Of a DNA stretch of 64,000 nucleotides, positions 44,322 to 57,600 are shown one piece after another; position 1 is the stretch's first letter, and each line of letters starts with the position of its first letter. A program made the position numbers and the translations under genes. Under the pieces are notes generated by a model, which searched no databases, was not told the DNA's origin, and saw only the letters and a list, made by a program, of their open reading frames with translations. Source of the DNA: Ceriagrion tenellum (lineage: Eukaryota; Arthropoda; Insecta; Odonata; Coenagrionidae); NCBI GenBank assembly GCA_963169105.1, contig OY720639.1:90006593-90070592 (forward strand), written 5' to 3'.

Positions 44322-44555
44322 GAGGCGAACTCAGAGAAAGAAAGCGGCGGATGGCTTTGGACGTCTAGCGCATGAGACCGTATACCACTCAGCAACTCTG
44401 GGTCGAATGTTAGCGAAAAGGCCAAATAGTTCAAGGAAAAGCAGAAAATGACAAGCCCACTACTATCCCCAAGAAGTTCATTATCATGTGCCATTATTTT
44501 TACGCATTGATCGTCAAATTGTAGATAACTGTCGATAAACTAATGTTCTCCATTT

Positions 44556-44561
44556 AATAAA
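44556..44561 (+). promoter_or_regulatory. candidate polyadenylation signal AATAAA for esterase B
   Basis: First clear AATAAA after the gene B stop, about 235 nt downstream (TTTAATAAAGG). A normal 3' UTR length; no transcript evidence. Confidence 0.6.
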
Positions 44562-44775
44562 GGAAGAAAAGTTTAATAGAAAGAAGACACTACTCGTATG
44601 GAAAATTAATTGCAGTCAGATGAATCAAAATGTACCTTAATACGTGTGCGCAAAAAATGATGTTTTGATTATACTACTTTCACTATTTTTATGGTTTTCT
44701 TTATATTTTGGAGTGAATGAGTATGTCGCAATTTTGGTGAAATTACTCAGGTGCACAATAAAATAATAAATTTGT

Positions 44776-44960
44776 TATCCACATCTACGAAATACCGTGC
44801 CAGCCACCACTAAGGTGTGTGGCATGGGGATATTCCACACCAGGCATGCAGCACTCATCCCAGATTTGATCAGAACCCCGGATGCCAGGCGCAGGCCAAA
44901 AGCAGTCTGGACAACGGTACACAGACCAGAAACCAGGAGAGTGATACGTAGAATAACATG
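44776..44960 (-). mobile_element. LINE family F2, 3' tail copy
   Basis: On +: 'CATCTACGAAATACCGTGCC', AGCCACCACTAAGGTGTGTG, 'TTCCACACCAGGCATGCAGC'. Tail only. Confidence 0.78.
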
Positions 44961-46011
44961 ATACCATGCAGTACACTACTTATTTATTCATCAATAATAA
45001 CTCCCATCAGGAGTGGAGTGAGACATTTCTGTTTGTGATTTATTATTGTATATGAAGTACTCTTCATTATAAAATTTATTTTATTTGTCAATACCAAAAA
45101 TATGATCAAGTTTTTAGTTATCTTTTTCGAACAAAATTTCTTCGGAAATTATGTTTCCTGCTATTTTTTTGGCCAATGAAATCCGGCTAAAGTAGTGCAT
45201 AAAATTACTAGCCGTTGAAAAACCTGTGCTTCTTTTGGAATTGCCCATGCCCGGGCTTTTATCTTCTATGATTTGATCAAAAAATATTACGAGTAATAAT
45301 TTCAAATTCCTTTTGATGGAATGAATAACCCTTCGGATGGAGCATCTGCGTAGCTCGCGTGAACCTCGTAAAAATTGAACATAAACAAGGTTATCAGATC
45401 AGTTATTGATTTACCCTTAAAAACTGTCAGGTACATGTATACATAATTATGGTAAGCATCTAACTCTTACTTGTTGATGGCTAGGAATTTGTGGAGTACC
45501 GGTTGAGTAATACATGAAGTTGACAACACTCTGTTGAACCAAAGAAGTTATGACAGTCGTTCTATCATTTTTGCAAATTTGTATTCAGAGCCATACTTCT
45601 TGGTGATTTAAGGTTTAAGAACGTATAAGGAATTACAAGTTCCAGAAAAGGACCTTTTTCCAATAAAAAGTCACAGAGGTTCATAAAGCCCCACAAAAGA
45701 TGATTAAAACTACCATTACATAATGAAAATCGAAAAACATATCTTTACAACCAAAAAAGTTCCACTTAAAAAATAATTGAAAATATTTTTCCATACTCTA
45801 GTAATCTAAATTTACCTCGTGAGCCTCCTCAAATGCGTGTGGCAGGAAGTGAATTAACACCGACATCCACGGCATTATACCTCATTAAAGGTAATTACAA
45901 AAACAAGTAGATTAGCTAAAACCTGCCAAAATGGGTAATGTTACAAGTATGCGCTGTGCAATAAGTATGTACCCAAGTAATATAGATTGAACTAATACAA
46001 TTATACATAAA
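44961..46011. other. intergenic DNA between B and C, mostly unrecognised
   Basis: AT-rich. 45805-45890 has a faint tail-like block ('GCGTGTGGCAGGAAGTGAAT') that may be an old LINE tail on -. No gene found. Confidence 0.4.
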
Positions 46012-46705
46012 CATCTACATTTACGTAATACCCTGCGAGCCACCACGAGGGTGTGTGGCAGGGGGTAAAGATCACCAAACATGCACTATTGACATGCAAA
46101 TAGGATATTTAAGAGAGACATGCTAGAAAATAGGGTCACATGGAGCTAGATGGTTAGTATCTACATAATAAGGAAGAGATTATTGGTTGTTATTACATGC
46201 ATCATGCACTACAGACTCCTCTAACTATATATCACCTACCAATCCCTTTGCTACGCTGCCTATTGTTCTCTCTTTTGGTACGCGGGAAAAATGACATTTT
46301 AAATCTATCGGTATGACAATCTATCTCTCTAATCTTGTATATCTGATCAAACCTAGCATAATACGCCGGGGTTCTCAAGATATATCTAACGTCATCTGAG
46401 AAAAATTCGGTATCGAATTTACTTAAAAGGTTTTTTTTTTTATTTTTTTTTTTTTAACCAAAATTTTAACCTGCGTTCTGATAGTAATTCCCATCCTAGT
46501 TCTTCTATTAAATTCGTAACACTTATACAATTATCATAACGGCCTTTAACAAACCTAGCGGATCTCCTTCGCACACGCTCTAATTCTTTTATCATACCTT
46601 CCTCGTATGGATCCCATATACTAGCGGCATATTCTAAATGAGGTCTGACAAGTGCAAAATAGCTTCTTTCTCATACTCTTTCATCGTATTTGCCTAGAAC
46701 CCTTA
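46012..46705 (-). mobile_element. LINE family F1 copy, 3' part
   Basis: (CATCTA) tail at 46012, UTR, then RT C-terminus, interrupted by a T-rich run (46432-46455). Ends at 'TTTGCCTAGAACCCTT', corresponding to RVLGK. Confidence 0.85.
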
Positions 46706-46914
46706 GGTGCACAAGACATTTCTGCTTGTGATTTATGTGATGTGGTGAATTGTAATAAGGGAGTGTTTCGAGTGGAGTTCCGGTTTTATCATGGTCACTT
46801 ACTGTGCGTGGAAAGAAACATTTTTTCATACCAATCTGTTCGGCAATGTATTTATCTTATTTTATCTCTTCTGTCGGACCTAAAAATGTGATATGGCGTC
46901 AAAATGATATCCTC

Positions 46915-47443
46915 GCTGTCGCACACGCTCAAATTCTTTTATCATACCTTCCTCGTACGGATCCCATATACTAGCGGCATATTCTAAATGAGGCCTGACA
47001 AGTGTTAAATAGATGCTTTCCCGTATTCTCTCATCGCATTTGCCTAGAACCCTTTTTACGAATCCTAATCTACGGTTTGCTACACTAGTTACTTCCCTGA
47101 TGTGTTTCTCCCATGACATGTCTTCACTGATGGTGACGCCTAAGTATTTAATTGATTCTACGTTAGATATTTTGTTTTCTTTAATGCAATAATTATTCCG
47201 GGGAAAGCCATTCTTTTTCCAAAAGTTAATCATCGCGCATTTCTTCAAATTTAATTCTAGCTGCCAACTATCACACCAATCGTCAATCGCATCTAAAACC
47301 TTAGCTAAACACTGACTGTCCTCTTCATTTCTAATTTCCTTATACACTACTGCATCATCGGCAAAAAGACGGACCTTGCTATTTTTTACTACACTATTCA
47401 AGTCGTTTACGTAGAGAAGAAATAAAATTGGGCCAATCACCTT
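46915..47443 (-). mobile_element. LINE family F1 copy, internal RT fragment lacking its 3' end
   Basis: 186-residue frame (46880-47440) on -: IGPILFLLYVNDLNSVVKNS, catalytic FADDAVVYKE, KYLGVTISEDMSWEKHIRE, VRPHLEYAASIWDPYEEG. It overlaps in family coordinates with the 46012-46705 copy, so the two are separate insertions or a rearranged tandem pair. The 210 bp between them are not F1. Confidence 0.85.
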
Positions 47444-47457
47444 CCCTGATACCGACC

Positions 47458-47795
47458 CCTTGCATCAACTGGTATGGAAATTGCATTCAGACTGTCAGTT
47501 AAAATTAGACTTAATCTTTTATGTAAATTCAAAACCAATTTATTTTCTACGAAGTTATTAATATCTTACGGACTCGAACATAATTCGGCAGATCAGATCA
47601 TGATAATGAAATTAGAGAAATTGACTGCAGGATAGACATGTTAAAAATGTTTGCATTCCGCGATCGATAGTCTTCAGTCTGTAACTCCAACATAATACGT
47701 TGGATCACATCATGAGAATATAATTAGGGAAATAAATCGATAAAAGACCATAATGGCTGCCGATGAGACTTTGAAGTAGGTTTGTCCACCGGTAG
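47458..47795 (+). mobile_element. degenerate LINE family F3 RT C-terminus
   Basis: Matches 24300-24500 with many changes: 'TTAATCTTTTATGTAAATTC', 'AATATCTTACGGACTCGAAC', then 'AAAGACCATAATGGCTGCC'. A second partial copy of the same segment is joined at about 47665. Confidence 0.55.
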
Positions 47796-48500
47796 AGATC
47801 TACATCTACATCTACAAAATACCGTGCAAGCCACCTCTAAGGTGTGTGGCACGGGATGATTCCACACCAGGCATGCAGTACTCATCCCAGTTCAAATCAG
47901 AACCGCGCACGTTCTCCCGAATGCCAGGTGCAGACCAAAAGTAGTCAGGACAACGGTACGCAGTCAGACCACAAACCAGAAGAGTGATATGTAGAAAAAC
48001 ATGCTACCATACAGCACGCTACTCAAGATATACCTACTGATTATCACTATCAATGCGACAAATAAATAGCACTACAAGGTACTAAGATATTCAGGAGTAT
48101 ATCATGCCGGAGATTGCATGCAAGGTTAGTATCTACAATTCATGTTAAGATATTTAGCACTACTGGAAAAACCTATTTAACCTAGTCAGTATCCTAAAAC
48201 TGATCCATCATGACTATTATGGTCCCTTATTGTGCGTGGAAAAAATGACATCTTAAATCTATTGGTACTGCAGTCTATTTCCTTAATATTTTTCCTGTGA
48301 TCGTTCCTACCATAATAGTTTGGCTCTATCATAGTATTTTGAACGTCAGAAAAAAAAATTCGCTCTCAAACTTTCGTAAAAGATCTAACCTATATGTCTC
48401 CCTTCGATCGGATATAGGTTCACACCCTAACACCCTCAACAATTTTGTAACACTACTATGTTTATCATAACAATTTTTAACAAACCTATCTAATTAGTTG
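47796..48500 (-). mobile_element. LINE family F2, longest copy
   Basis: Tail CTACATCTACATCTACAAAA at 47796, then 'GCAAGCCACCTCTAAGGTGT', the F2 UTR with 'CCGAATGCCAGGTGCAGACC', and a decayed RT C-terminus from about 48215. No intact frame. Confidence 0.78.
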
Positions 48501-48504
48501 GTTT

Positions 48505-48755
48505 GCTCCCTGATGCTTGCTTCTTAATGAGCCTTGTAGTACTAACATCACGTATCGTATGACCCCTGCATGACTCTTTTTTCTCGTTTTCGAGGTTGAA
48601 ATATACATAATTTCATTAGTTTCTGTCGCATTAATGGCATACGTTTAGTGTAGCGCACGTTGGTGAAAGTCAATTGTACATTATAGTGTATGTTAGTGAT
48701 TACTCACTCCCTGCCAAACACCTATGAGGTGAAATTGAAGGGTAATAAGTAGATG
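48505..48755 (+). mobile_element. LINE family F3, 3' tail copy
   Basis: 'GTAGTACTAACATCACGTAT', 'GTTGGTGAAAGTCAATTGTA', then 'CTCCCTGCCAAACACCTATG' and 'GGGTAATAAGTAGATGG'. Tail and UTR only. Confidence 0.62.
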
Positions 48756-49670
48756 GCAAATCCATCAACGCTCAAGCGCTGTCGTGCTACGTAATAATGT
48801 TCAATTGCGATGCAAATTCTCCCCTTGCCGCTGATTTTTTAAGTGACTTGTTCAGCTATATATATATAAGTCTAGAATATTGCCAAATAAGTACATTTTT
48901 TCAAGCTCACTTCGGTGTTTAGCTCAACGGAGACTCAGTGCGATATGAGAGTTTCTCTCCATCGTGTGTTTGCGGTGAAATTCAGCATAGAAGCAGGCAC
49001 GAGTCAGTGATTAGCGGAGAAAAACATTTATCTCTTTGGACGGGTTTTGGAGTTGAGATGTGACACGCGTCTCTTGGCTGTCTCAAAACATGAGTCGCAA
49101 ATCCCACCTAGTCGTGACTTTTCAAAACGGTTGAATTTCCTATTTTCTTTGATTTTCTCATATTTTGAGCCTCTCAATCGACGAAGTACCGAGCAAGCCA
49201 TCTTAACACTAGAACTGCTGGGCTTCGCAAACCCCCTAAAACCTCGGCTGGATCAAAAATGTCCCATCGGTTTTTTGGCAATTTTGGGACTTTTAATGTC
49301 TCATTTCTTCAGAAAAGAAGTTTTGTATTGAAGGAAAGTTGCCAGCTGAAGGCTTGATTATTTTAACATCATTCAGACACAATAAATAATTTTCGGTTTT
49401 CATTTATTTAATAAAATATGGCCTGATTCACAACCTAAACCTTGCGCATAGCATCTCATTTCTAACTTATTATGTGTGAAATTCAGAAAATAACATTTCA
49501 AAAAAACATTTATCACCTCAATTAATTACACTCAAGTAATTAAAGTAAAAAGCTCCGAATATTTTGAAAGAGCTGGTGTAAATCTCACTGTTAAAATGGG
49601 ACGACGATCGTAACCATAGGATGTAAACCTAACAATAATACAAGTTACTCGGTAACTTTGTGGCATTCCA
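48756..49670. other. intergenic DNA, nothing assigned
   Basis: A 94-residue frame on + (49047-49331) has no recognisable domain. The text 'ACACTAGAACTGCTGGGCTT' hints at an old repeat but I cannot name it. Confidence 0.35.
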
Positions 49671-49676
49671 TTTTTC

Positions 49677-49857
49677 AGAGAATTTAATGGTAACTTTTAC
49701 AATACCACGGACTTATAAACACACGACCCTGATTTCAACGCTTCAGCGTCATCTTCAGGTCAAATATCTTCACCTGAAGATGACGCTAAAGCGTTGAAAC
49801 TCGGGTCGTGTGTTTATAAGTCTGTGGTATTGTAAAATTTACCATTAAATTCTCTAT
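49677..49857. repeat. fold-back element 7, Penelope-terminus type
   Basis: Inverted arms of about 85 bp (AGAGAATTTAATGGTAA... and ...TTACCATTAAATTCTCT). Cores: 49732-49760 on - and 49773-49808 on + (CTGAAGA-T-GACGC-TAAA-GCGTT-GAAAC-TCGG-GTC). The right arm is clearly homologous to 63450-63530, just after the Penelope-like ORF. Confidence 0.9.
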
Positions 49858-50199
49858 CAACCAGAAAGCTTTAAAGACTCGATCGCGTATAGAAAAGATC
49901 TGAAACATTTACCACAGGAAAATGCGGTATCATCTCCCGCGAATCACAAGAGTTTTTCAACCAATGGTTTTCGTTTTAACTGCTGGGTGGCAGAGTACGT
50001 CAAGTATTTATGGTTCCCCATTCCTTACAAATCCCATGGCCTATTCACGTAATGTTTTTCTGCTATTTCTGTTTCAGGCGCGAGGCAGAACATTCACGAA
50101 TCACTGAAATTCATGCAAATTTAAATGAATAAGGCTGAGGTGCGAGCATGAGTCGCCAATGAACACTGGAAATGTAAACCAAGAAAGTTGTGGTCCACG

Positions 50200-51100
50200 C
50201 AAATCTAGTAAATGTCGCACAATCAAGGATCATAGAATATTGAGAATGGTATTTTTTTCATACGAAGACCTTCCTATTACGCGCTTCATAAATCCTAGTT
50301 TCTTTACTGCTGTGCCTCATATGTGTTGAATACATGTTCCCCATGATCCGTCTGAAGTCGAGAATATTCCAAAGTATTTGACTTTATATCAAAACTTTCT
50401 CCTTACTCCATCAAAAGTGTCGATATGGTTTTGCTGTAATGACCTCGGCAAGAGGTGCATCTTGATGCACTTACAAAAATTTAGTTCTAACTCCCAATCC
50501 AGACACTAAGAATGAATGTTGGTTAGGTCCGAAGATAGCATTTTTAAGTTCACGTCCCGGATAATTTTTCGGTAGATGACCGCATTGCCCAGTAATTCCA
50601 GTGTCCAATTTTGTTCACAGATGACGTTAGATATATATTGAGAACCCCTGCGTATTATGCTAGGTTTGATCATATTCACAAGATTAGAGAGATAGATTGT
50701 CGTACCGATAGATTTAAAATGTCATTTTTCCCGCGTATCATAAGAGAGAACAATAGGCAGCGTAGCAAAGGGATAGGTAGGTGAAATATAGTTAGAGTAG
50801 TCTGTAGTGCGTGATGCATGTAACGACAACCAATAATCACTTTCTTATTATGTAGATACTAACCATGTGACCCTATTATCTAGCATGCCTTCATTAAATA
50901 TCCTAGTTGCATGTCAATAGTGCATGTCTGGTTATCTTCACCCCCTGCCACACACCCTCGTGGTGGCTCGCAGGGTATCACGTAGATGTAGATGTAATAA
51001 TCTTAGTTTACTGCTAACTCGATAACTTAGGTCATTTATATAAATTATGAGTAAAAGAGGTCCGATTACGCTTCCTTCTAGATCACCGGATACGACTCTG
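50200..51100 (-). pseudogene. old LINE RT on the reverse strand, split by an F1 insertion
   Basis: On -, 51100-50998 reads SGDLEGSVIGPLLLIIYIND, and 50600-50230 continues GNAVIYRKIIRDVNLKM, then DWELELNF, VKYFGIF, LGFMKRVIGR with stops. Together these are RT motifs B-C-D in the right order, with the + strand F1 copy (50610-50997) between them. Confidence 0.7.
50610..50997 (+). mobile_element. LINE family F1, 3' copy nested in an older LINE
   Basis: Begins 'TTTTGTTCACAGATGACGTT' and runs through the RT end (IREIDCRTDRFKMSFFPR) and the UTR to GTAGATGTAGATG. It ends about 380 bp before the start codon of esterase C. Confidence 0.88.
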
Positions 51101-51378
51101 GTCACAACTTTTGCTCAAGCTACTCTTGTTAGAGTCACATCCATCCCGGGTGGAAGATTTATCGCATTGTTGCCAGAATGCGGTCCGCACCTTATCATCC
51201 CTGTCGGTGTCTCTAGTCAGCACGAACTCCAAGTGTCACACGACCGCGACGAAGGGCATCTTCCCTCCTTCCCTCACCAATCTCTTTCTCTCCTTAGAAG
51301 CGATCTCGTAAAGAGGAGCCGACGACAGACACCTGCGGCTGCTCAAGACGGAAACAAGCTTTGCTGAGTCGCGGAAAG

Positions 51379-51603
51379 ATGTGGAGATCGCTCGCAGTCG
51401 CGGTATTGCTGTCAGCCTCCCTACAGCAACACCTCTCCACGGCTCATGAAGACAGACGCCTGCCCTTCGGGGGAGACCCGCTGGTCAAATGCCGCTTTGG
51501 TTCCCTCAGGGGTAAATATATGAAGTCCAGGTCGGGCAAGGAATATCGCGCGTTTCAGGGGATTAAGTACGCCAAGGCACCCGTGGGAGAGCTCAGGTTC
51601 GAG
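51379..51603 (+). CDS. esterase C exon 1 (signal peptide)
   Basis: ATG 51379 (GGAAAGATGTGG); donor GTGAGT. 75 codons. Encodes MWRSLAVAVLLSASLQQH and, near the end, FQGIKYAKAPVGELRFE. An open frame on the same strand before it (51047-51367) is not part of the protein. Confidence 0.92.
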
Positions 51604-54600
51604 GTGAGTAATAACGGAATCCAGCAAGGTTTCGTCAGTATCCTCAACATTAATCGTCGAACTAGCTAAATTACATTTTCATTCAAACAGTGAGGTACTT
51701 GGGAATGGAGGTGGTACGAACCTATCTCATAAATTCATTTAAATCTGTTTGAGTGATTTTCATTTATGCACAGACCAATGACCAAGACCAACGTACCAAT
51801 GACACTTCCCTGAGGTACACCGGATGTGGGTAGTAAGCAGACGTAGATGTACAGGTGCAGTGGCACTCAGTATGGCGTATATCTACGATTTTGCGCCTGG
51901 TTTTTAAACAACCAAAATCTCCCATCCTCTACCCTTATACTCGGCATGAATTCATCCCCGAAACGAAATCCTGGCTATGCTAGTCATTTAATTCATGGTG
52001 TTGAATCTGGGGGGGGCTTCCGCCATCGTACTTTCGTGCATCATACATGGTACGAAGTTGAATGAAACGATCTGCATGAAACTCTGTATATATGTGCTAA
52101 TTAATAATAGCGATAGATAAAAGCGAAAACAAATCCATGTTACCCATTTGGTTTCTTGGCAATGTGATACAATTTAAACTCATTGCCCTATGGCCCTAAC
52201 ATGCCTTTCGAAATAAATCGATGACATGACTATGGATAATCACATAAACGGGAAAGCATACGTTACGCAGGTATTTTGTCGATGAAATTGAACGTATTTA
52301 CACAAGGTTTTTCCTTAAATTTCAAATTCCGCGCCAAAAACCCAAGTTTCAAAGATTGAGGTATTTTGTCGATGAAATGTAACGTATTTACACAAGGTTT
52401 TTGCTTAAATTTCAAATTTCGCGCAAAAAACGCAAGTCATAAGAATTATTCAATTGAAAAAACATTTTAAAATAGGATTCCTGTGTCATATTACAATATG
52501 CATGGTAATTTTTGACGCATATGTATGCGTGAAATAAGGTGCAACAATTTTTTTTCGCTTACTTAAAAATTTATCACAACGAGCAATAAATGGCTTGTGA
52601 TTCAAGCTCCAACCACCTTAAGCCTACCTCATGACGATCTTAAGTACTGGCAGCAAAATACCTACAATAACCTTCATATGCTGCCTCATCTGGAGTGATG
52701 TAATTTCAATTGTAGGTCTTAAATTTTTTGTCATACACCAAAAGCAAATAATTGGTTTGATTATGTTTAAGTACCTTTATTCTTAAATTACATGGAATTT
52801 ACAACAAAATGTACAAATACAATGCTATTTAATTAACTTTATGGTCGGGGTTGATATCGGATTTAGATCGCGTCCAGCGAAGAGGAGATAGGTTTGTAAA
52901 ACGATGGTACGATAAGTTTGCTAGTGTGTCTGGATTGTTAGAAGAATTAGGATGGGAATCACTATCACAGCGTAGATTAACTTATAGGCTTAACCTCTTA
53001 GCTAAGTTTCAGGAAAAAAAATTCTCTGACGATGTGAAAAACATTCTATTAACCCCCTTGTACCACGGCAGATTAATTCACGCTAATAAAATTTGAGAGA
53101 TAGATTGCAGAATAGATAGGTATAAAATGTCATTTTTTTCCGCGTGCCATTCGGGACCATAACAGCTATGAACATCGCCATGAACAGTGCAAATAGTGAG
53201 ATTAGCCAGATTGTACATGTTTTTCTTTATATTCTCTACTTTCTTATTCATACATGATGTAAATATTGATGTTCTAATTTATGCATGATATTTTGAATAT
53301 GTAGTAGTAGTAGTCTTTGTATCCCTTGCATGTTGGAACGATTGTCGATTGAATGTTTCTTGGTTAGCAGATTGTTAATTGGCGCGTTGCATGTGTGGTA
53401 CGCTGGTTTTCGGTATTCTGCCGTATAATTCATGCATGTCTGGTGTGGAAGCATCCCCTGCCATACACCCTTTGGGTGGCTTGCAGGGCATGACGTAGAT
53501 GTAGATTCAGATGTCCTGCTAAGCCATTCGTGGCTTATTAGCAGGTGCCTATTATAACTTTTCAGTTGTGTTTTTATTTAACACTATCAAAAAATTAGCA
53601 CTAAATACTATAAATAAATAGTACTAAAAATTTACGAGATATACAAACATATTTTATGTGCATAACAACTATTTCTTTGTCCTTCTCTTAACTTCCCTCA
53701 TCCATTCCCTTATCTGCCAAAGAGTTAACTTCCAAGTACTATTGCCTAGAATTCGGAAGTTACATCTACATCTACGTGATACCCTTCGAGCCACCACGAG
53801 GGTGTAAGGCAGGGGGTAAAGATCACCAAACATGCACTACTGACATGCAACTAGGATATCTAAGGGAGATATGCTAGATAATAGGGTCACATGGAGCAAG
53901 ATGGTTAGTATCTACATAATAAGGAAGGGATTATTGGTTGTTATTAAGTTAAGTTAAGTTAACTCTTTGGCAGAAAATTAACACCGCACACCCTTTTGGT
54001 GTCGTGCAGGGCATGAAGGTGGTGTGATATGAAGAGTCATGGATCAGATATATTTTCTTTTTTCAAGCCCCCCGTGCCAATCACGGAAAAATGGGATGAT
54101 GTGAAAGACGCTATAGCGGAAGGACCTGCTTGCCCACAGGCCAATGATGCGCTGAAGGGACTGACATCCGAGGATTGCTTGTATCTCAATGTCTACACTC
54201 CAAAGGTGTGAATACATTTCTTTGAACGGCACGGACACAATAAAATTGGTATTCTGCTGTTTAAATATTTATCTGCATAAATGGAGAGAATTAAAGGAGA
54301 AGGAATTGGTAAAGAACAGGCTGAGAGCCAAAGAATAAGAAAAAAAGTTGATTGGAGTTTACGATGTGTCTCTCCCAGATCAGGTATGAATTTTTTAAAT
54401 ATTAAATTTAAAGAAAATGGTCTTACATTGTGGCCTAGCTTTCCTCTCGTGGTTTCTTTCCCCTTTTTGGAATTGCACTCTATCCTATGAGGCTATAAGT
54501 TATTATTTTCATTTAATGTAAGCCACGTATAAAGAGAATTAATGAATTGAAAATAACGATAAATCATGATACGCATTCGTTTTATAATTAAGGGCTCTAA

Positions 54601-57600
54601 TAATTATATTTAGGCCCGTAACCAATAGTTTCCCTCAGCATGACAGTTCACAGTTGTCCTGGGACTTCGCACGATGTTGCCCTGGGCCCCACAAGTTGCA
54701 ATGGCGGCCCTGAATGGTCTTATCTATTTGGTATATCAGGAGTCTCCGAATATTAACCGATGGTCTGTGAAAAGCCAGAAAAATTTGAGCCACTAGCATA
54801 TTTGGAGGGGTGACAGATTTCTTGCATAACTCATTAGTACACAAGTGGAATCTTTCTCTCTCGGTCGGCAGGACGACAGAAACGCATCCCGACATCCGGT
54901 TATAGTTTGGATACATCACGGGGCTTATAGTACGCTGTCTTCATCAAGCAGATTGTGTGGCCAGGATTATTTTATGGACGAGACGGTCGTGTGGGTCGCG
55001 ATCAACTACAGACTGGGAGGTCTTGGTGAGTAACTAGAAAAAACATAATAACACAATACATCTACATCTACATCTACATCTACGTCATACCCTGCAAGTC
55101 TCCCAAAGGGTGTATGGCAGGGAGTGCTTCAACACCAGGCACGCATGAATTATATGGAAGGACACCGAAATTACATCGAAACCAGCGTACCACACATGCA
55201 ACTCGCCAATTAACAATCTACTAACCAAGAAAAGTTCTATCGAAAATCGTTCCAACATGCAAGGGATACAAAGACTACTACTACATATTCAAAATATCAT
55301 GCATAAATAAGAACATCAATATTTACATCATGCATAAATAAGAGAGTAGAGAATATAATGAGAAAGATTTACGCCTGCCCATTGTCAATACTCGAACTAT
55401 TCATGACGACGATCACAGCTGTTATGGTCCCGAATGGTACGCGGAAAAAATAACATTTTATACCTATCGGTTCTACAATCTAGCTCTCTAATTTTATTGG
55501 CGCGATCTAATTTGCCGTAGTACGAAGGGGTTAATAGTATATTTTTTACGTCGTCAGTAAAATGATTTTCCTAAAATTTATTTAGGAGGTTAAGCCTATA
55601 ATTTAATCTAACAATAATAGTGAATGGGCAGTTATTGTATGTAATGATGGAGATGTAAGATAAAAGTAATGCAGGTGTGAGAGCTAACGGGGTTCTGAGT
55701 GACTGGTTTGTAATAAAACAAGGCGTAAAGCAAGGATGCGTAGTGTCACCATGGCTGTTTAATGTATTTTTGGATAAATGTGCTAGAGATGCATGTAGTG
55801 AAAACGACGGTGTTTTGATTGGAAATTTAAATGTGCGTGTTCTACTATATTCAAATGATGCTGTTTTGATCTCAGAGAGTCAACAGGGATAATAGAAACT
55901 CCCAGATAAGTTATGTGAATTAACAGAGTGAATAGAATTGAGGGTAAATGTGTGCAAGTCTAAAGTAGTAGTAATTGATAAGGAGATTGGGGAGAATAAA
56001 TGTATGATTAGGGCGAATAGTGAAGTAATTGAACATGTGGATGATTTTGTGTGCTCAGGTAAGATTTTTACAAAAGATGGACGGATAGATGAGGAGATAA
56101 AGAGACGTGCTGGAAGGAAAGTGGTAGGTAGCATGTGGAGCATATCAAGGAATGAGTGCCTGTCTAAGGAAGCGAAAATCGCCGTGTACAAAAGTGTACT
56201 TCTCCCCACTTTGTTGTATGGTATTGAAACATGGGTATGTCAGGATAGACATTAGAGAAGACTAAACGCCGTGTGTATGAGTTACCTAGTGCTTGCGACG
56301 AGGAGTGTTTGCGGCAAACGTATGATGGCTAGGCTCAGGAATGATTGGGGTATAGATGAGTGTGGGTTAGATGCTCCAGTAATGAACATATATGAAAGCA
56401 GTGAGCTTCGTTGGTTTGGCCATGTTGAGAGAATGGATGAGAGTTAAATAACGAAACAGATATACAAGAGTGAAATGAATGGTGCGAGAGGTAGAGGTAG
56501 ACCGAGAAAGTTGTGGTTGAATGTGGCTGAGGAAATTCTTAGGAGTAATATTTTGTGTCTTAAAAACAGGAGGGCGTGTATGAAGCAGTGTTTGGGAGTA
56601 AATGAGGCAAAAGAGTTTTGCAAGGATAGGTCAATACGGAGGAAATTATAGAACCATAAACTTGCAAGTTGGAACAATTGACGATAGAATGTTTCTTGGT
56701 TAGTAGATTTTAATGGGAGCGTTGCATGTGTAGTGCGCTGGTTTCAATGTAGTTTCGGTGTTCTGCCGTATAATTCATGCATGCCTGGTGTGGAAGCACC
56801 CCCTGCCACACACTCTTTGGGTGGCTTGCAGGGTATGACGTAGATGTAGATGTAGTATTCCTTGTACCCCTTGCATGTTGGAACAATTGAGGATAGAATG
56901 TTTCTTGGTTATTAGATTTTTAATTGGCGCTTTGCATGTGTGGTGCACTGGTTTCAATGTACTTTCGGTGTTCTACCGTATAATTAATTCATGCCTGGTA
57001 TTCATGCATGCCTGGTGTTGAAGCACCCCCTGTCACTCACCTTTTGGGTGGCTTGCAAGGTACGACGTAGATGCAGATGTAATTACAACTTATTGCCAAA
57101 TTTATCCGCATTGAAATTCAACGATGATAACTCATTTCCTCATTCTTAATTGACGTTGATCTTCCTTATTTCAAGGCTTCCTGAGCACTGGAGATGAAGT
57201 TGTTTCCGGTAACATGGGTTTGAAGGACCAGGTTTTGGCACTGAAGTGGGTCCGGGACAACATTGAGTGCTTCGGAGGCGATCCAAAACTTGTGACTCTC
57301 ATGGGGTACAGTGCAGGTGGAGGGAGCGCGAATTTACACATGGCATCAAAGTCTTCCAAAGGTAAGAATAATGGAGAAAAAAGAACGGAAAACGGAACGC
57401 AATACTAAAGCTAGAATGATTGACTAGGTTAAGGTACAGCTTTTTCGACATGAAATTTTATTTTCCAAAACAACCATGGCTTCATTTTTGAGATAAACTA
57501 AGCAGTGTTACCGAAACGTTGAGAGAGTTAGGCTGGGAATTGCTCATTGATCGAAGAGAAAATTATATGTTGAATTTTTACACAAGTTTGAGTGAGGCAG

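Noticed and set aside
51047..51367. 106-residue frame just before esterase C as a separate gene or N-terminal extension
   Set aside because: Its first part is antisense LINE RT and the rest has no domain; the signal peptide starts at 51379.
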